This document shows positions 61,042 to 64,000 of a stretch of 64,000 nt of DNA, in pieces. Every line of letters starts with the position of its first letter. The first letter of the stretch is position 1. The stretch lies in NCBI RefSeq assembly GCF_963853665.1, contig NZ_OY970459.1, forward strand, positions 1,488,001-1,552,000, written 5' to 3'. The stretch is from Mycobacterium decipiens. GTDB taxonomy: Bacteria; Actinomycetota; Actinomycetes; Mycobacteriales; Mycobacteriaceae. Under the pieces are notes generated by a model. That model was not told the DNA's origin. It ran no database searches and saw only the letters and a list, made by a program, of their open reading frames with translations. Position numbers and translations under genes: made by a program.

Positions 61042-62934
61042 GTGAGCGCACCCACCAAGCCACCCGCCGAGTCACCGGGGCCGGCGTCCGCGCCGGGGCC
61101 GCACGACGCGGCCAACGGCGCGCCAGAAGCCGCGAAGCCCGCCGCGAAAGCACCTGGGGGCCACCCGAAGCGGGTTGCACCACAGCAACTTACCGGCGCG
61201 CAGTCGGTAATCCGGTCGTTGGAGGAACTCGACGTCGACGTCATCTTCGGAATCCCGGGCGGTGCCGTTCTGCCCGTGTATGACCCGCTGTTCGATTCGC
61301 AACAGCTGCGCCACGTGCTGGTCCGCCACGAGCAGGGGGCCGGTCACGCCGCCAGCGGCTACGCGCATGCCACCGGCCGGGTCGGAGTGTGCATGGCGAC
61401 GTCGGGTCCCGGAGCGACCAACCTGGTGACGCCGCTGGCCGACGCGCAGATGGACTCGATTCCGGTGGTCGCGATCACCGGTCAGGTCGGGCGTGGACTG
61501 ATCGGGACCGATGCCTTCCAGGAGGCCGACATCTCGGGTATCACCATGCCGATCACCAAACACAACTTCCTGGTCCGCTCCGGCGACGAAATTCCCCGGG
61601 TGCTGGCCGAGGCCTTCCATATCGCGGCTTCGGGGCGCCCGGGTGCGGTGCTGGTCGATATCCCCAAGGACGTGCTTCAGGGCCAGTGCACGTTCAGCTG
61701 GCCGCCGCGAATGGACCTGCCCGGTTACAAGCCGAACACCAAGCCGCACAGCCGGCAGGTCCGCGAGGCCGCCAAGATGATCGCGGCCGCGCGCAAGCCG
61801 GTGTTGTACGTCGGCGGCGGCGTCATTCGCGGCGAGGCGACCGAGCAGCTCCGGGAGTTGGCCGAGCTGACCGGCATCCCGGTGGTCACCACGCTGATGG
61901 CCCGGGGGGCGTTTCCGGACAGCCACCGGCAGAACTTGGGCATGCCCGGCATGCACGGCACGGTGGCCGCCGTGGCGGCGCTGCAGCGCAGCGACTTGCT
62001 GATCGCGCTCGGCACCCGCTTTGACGACCGGGTGACCGGAAAGCTGGACTCATTCGCTCCTGAAGCCAAGGTCATCCACGCCGACATCGACCCGGCCGAG
62101 ATCGGTAAGAACCGGCACGCCGATGTGCCGATCGTCGGCGACGTCCAGGCTGTGATCATCGAACTGATCGCGATGCTGCGCCACTACGAGATTCCCGGCA
62201 ATATCGACATGGCTGACTGGTGGGGGTATCTGGACGGCGTTCGAGCCACGTATCCGCTGAGTTACGGGCCGCAAAGCGATGGCAGCCTGGGCCCGGAGTA
62301 CGTGATCGAGAAACTGGGTGAGATCGCCGGCCCGGACGCCATCTACGTCGCCGGTGTCGGCCAGCATCAGATGTGGGCGGCGCAGTTCATCACCTACGAC
62401 AAGCCGCGCAGCTGGCTGAATTCCGGCGGGCTGGGCACCATGGGGTTCGCCATCCCGGCGGCGATGGGCGCCAAGGTCGCCCGCCCGGATGCCGAGGTCT
62501 GGGCGATCGACGGCGATGGTTGCTTCCAGATGACCAACCAAGAGCTGGCCACCTGTGCGATCGAGGGCATACCGATCAAGGTGGCGCTGATCAACAACGG
62601 CAACCTGGGCATGGTGCGGCAGTGGCAGAGCCTGTTCTACCAAGAGCGCTACTCGCAGACGGACCTGGCCACTCACTCGCACCGCATCCCCGATTTCGTG
62701 AAGCTGGCCGAGGCGCTAGGTTGCGTCGGATTGCGGTGCGAGCGTGAAGAGGACGTTGTCGACGTGATCAACCAGGCCAGGGCGATCAACGACCGCCCGG
62801 TGGTGATCGACTTCATCGTCGGCGCCGACGCACAGGTGTGGCCGATGGTGGCCGCCGGCACCAGCAATGACGAGATCCAGGCCGCCCGCGGCATTCGCCC
62901 ATTGTTCGACGACGAAAGTGAAGGGCACGCCTGA
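61042..62934 (+). CDS. ilvB: Acetolactate synthase large subunit
   Basis: A 630-residue ThDP enzyme for the first step of valine, leucine and isoleucine synthesis. The first 50 residues are a Pro/Ala-rich variable tail. The catalytic Glu is in [15 protein letters not shown], the FAD-binding part has [16 protein letters not shown], and the ThDP motif is [35 protein letters not shown] start at 61042 after AAGAGGACAC. It corresponds to IlvB1 of M. tuberculosis. It is controlled by the attenuator just upstream and is followed by ilvN and ilvC. Confidence 0.96.
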   Translation: MSAPTKPPAESPGPASAPGPHDAANGAPEAAKPAAKAPGGHPKRVAPQQLTGAQSVIRSLEELDVDVIFGIPGGAVLPVYDPLFDSQQLRHVLVRHEQGAGHAASGYAHATGRVGVCMATSGPGATNLVTPLADAQMDSIPVVAITGQVGRGLIGTDAFQEADISGITMPITKHNFLVRSGDEIPRVLAEAFHIAASGRPGAVLVDIPKDVLQGQCTFSWPPRMDLPGYKPNTKPHSRQVREAAKMIAAARKPVLYVGGGVIRGEATEQLRELAELTGIPVVTTLMARGAFPDSHRQNLGMPGMHGTVAAVAALQRSDLLIALGTRFDDRVTGKLDSFAPEAKVIHADIDPAEIGKNRHADVPIVGDVQAVIIELIAMLRHYEIPGNIDMADWWGYLDGVRATYPLSYGPQSDGSLGPEYVIEKLGEIAGPDAIYVAGVGQHQMWAAQFITYDKPRSWLNSGGLGTMGFAIPAAMGAKVARPDAEVWAIDGDGCFQMTNQELATCAIEGIPIKVALINNGNLGMVRQWQSLFYQERYSQTDLATHSHRIPDFVKLAEALGCVGLRCEREEDVVDVINQARAINDRPVVIDFIVGADAQVWPMVAAGTSNDEIQAARGIRPLFDDESEGHA

Positions 62935-62959
62935 TGCGCGACGAGGAGGAGCGGCGCAT

Positions 62960-64000
<1,041 letters not shown>

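Overview
The window is chromosomal DNA of a slow-growing Mycobacterium close to, but probably outside, the M. tuberculosis complex. GC content is high, GTG/TTG starts are frequent, and gene order follows, in reverse orientation, the M. tuberculosis segment that I recall as Rv3055 to Rv3001c (locus names here are from memory of that genome, not from a search). Many proteins (NrdE, NrdF2, CtaD, IlvB, FixA, EsxS/R-like) look almost the same as their M. tuberculosis counterparts. Others (LigA, NrdH, IlvB N-terminus) differ by several residues, more than I would expect inside the complex. The IS1081 copy, Rv3047c, Rv3008 and esxQ that I remember from H37Rv are not seen.

Layout. 1-7.7 kb: a TetR/FMN-reductase divergon, then class Ib ribonucleotide reductase (nrdHIE and, after a TetR plus Baeyer-Villiger-type monooxygenase pair, nrdF2). 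Both nrd units carry tandem NrdR-box-like sites 32 bp apart. 7.8-13.6 kb: DUF3349 protein, adhC, fecB, ctaD, serB2. 13.7-21.4 kb: a tightly packed run (ABC ATPase, Nudix, enoyl-CoA hydratase, two methyltransferases, secreted TB22.2-like protein, beta-propeller lipoprotein, hexapeptide acyltransferase) that leads into the methylglucose lipopolysaccharide (MGLP) genes. 22.5-29.9 kb: a block that I do not recall at this place in H37Rv: photolyase, TspO, MmpL-like transporter, divergent MarR regulator with an AT-rich operator, a PH-like protein and two SDR-type proteins. It resembles the accessory part of a carotenoid/photoprotection locus without the crt genes. 29.8-33.6 kb: MGLP genes (glucosyltransferase, GH57 protein, methyltransferase). 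33.9-39.9 kb: electron transfer flavoprotein fixAB, an OlsB-like/PlsC-like acyltransferase pair, iscS, mnmA.

40.0-47.7 kb: a PE/PPE/Esx cluster built of repeated modules: three intact and one internally deleted PE, three full PPE and one PPE fragment, and two almost identical EsxS/EsxR-like pairs (EsxG/EsxH family). The three PPE genes share identical ends and have different hydrophobic centres, while the upstream regions of two modules have diverged. This is the pattern expected from repeated gene conversion.

47.7-64 kb: lpqA, a MetE-like protein, ligA followed by a cis-CaaD-type tautomerase, an ACT-domain protein, gatCAB with pfkA, a flavin-reductase-like protein, lppZ (separated from its convergent neighbour by a 58-bp tandem repeat), doxX, a PH-domain protein, and ilvB-ilvN-ilvC. 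The ilv operon has a complete, readable attenuator: an apparently leaderless leader peptide with Leu-Val-Val-Ile codons, a competing stem and an intrinsic terminator with six T's. No tRNA, rRNA, CRISPR array, intact insertion sequence or prophage was seen.
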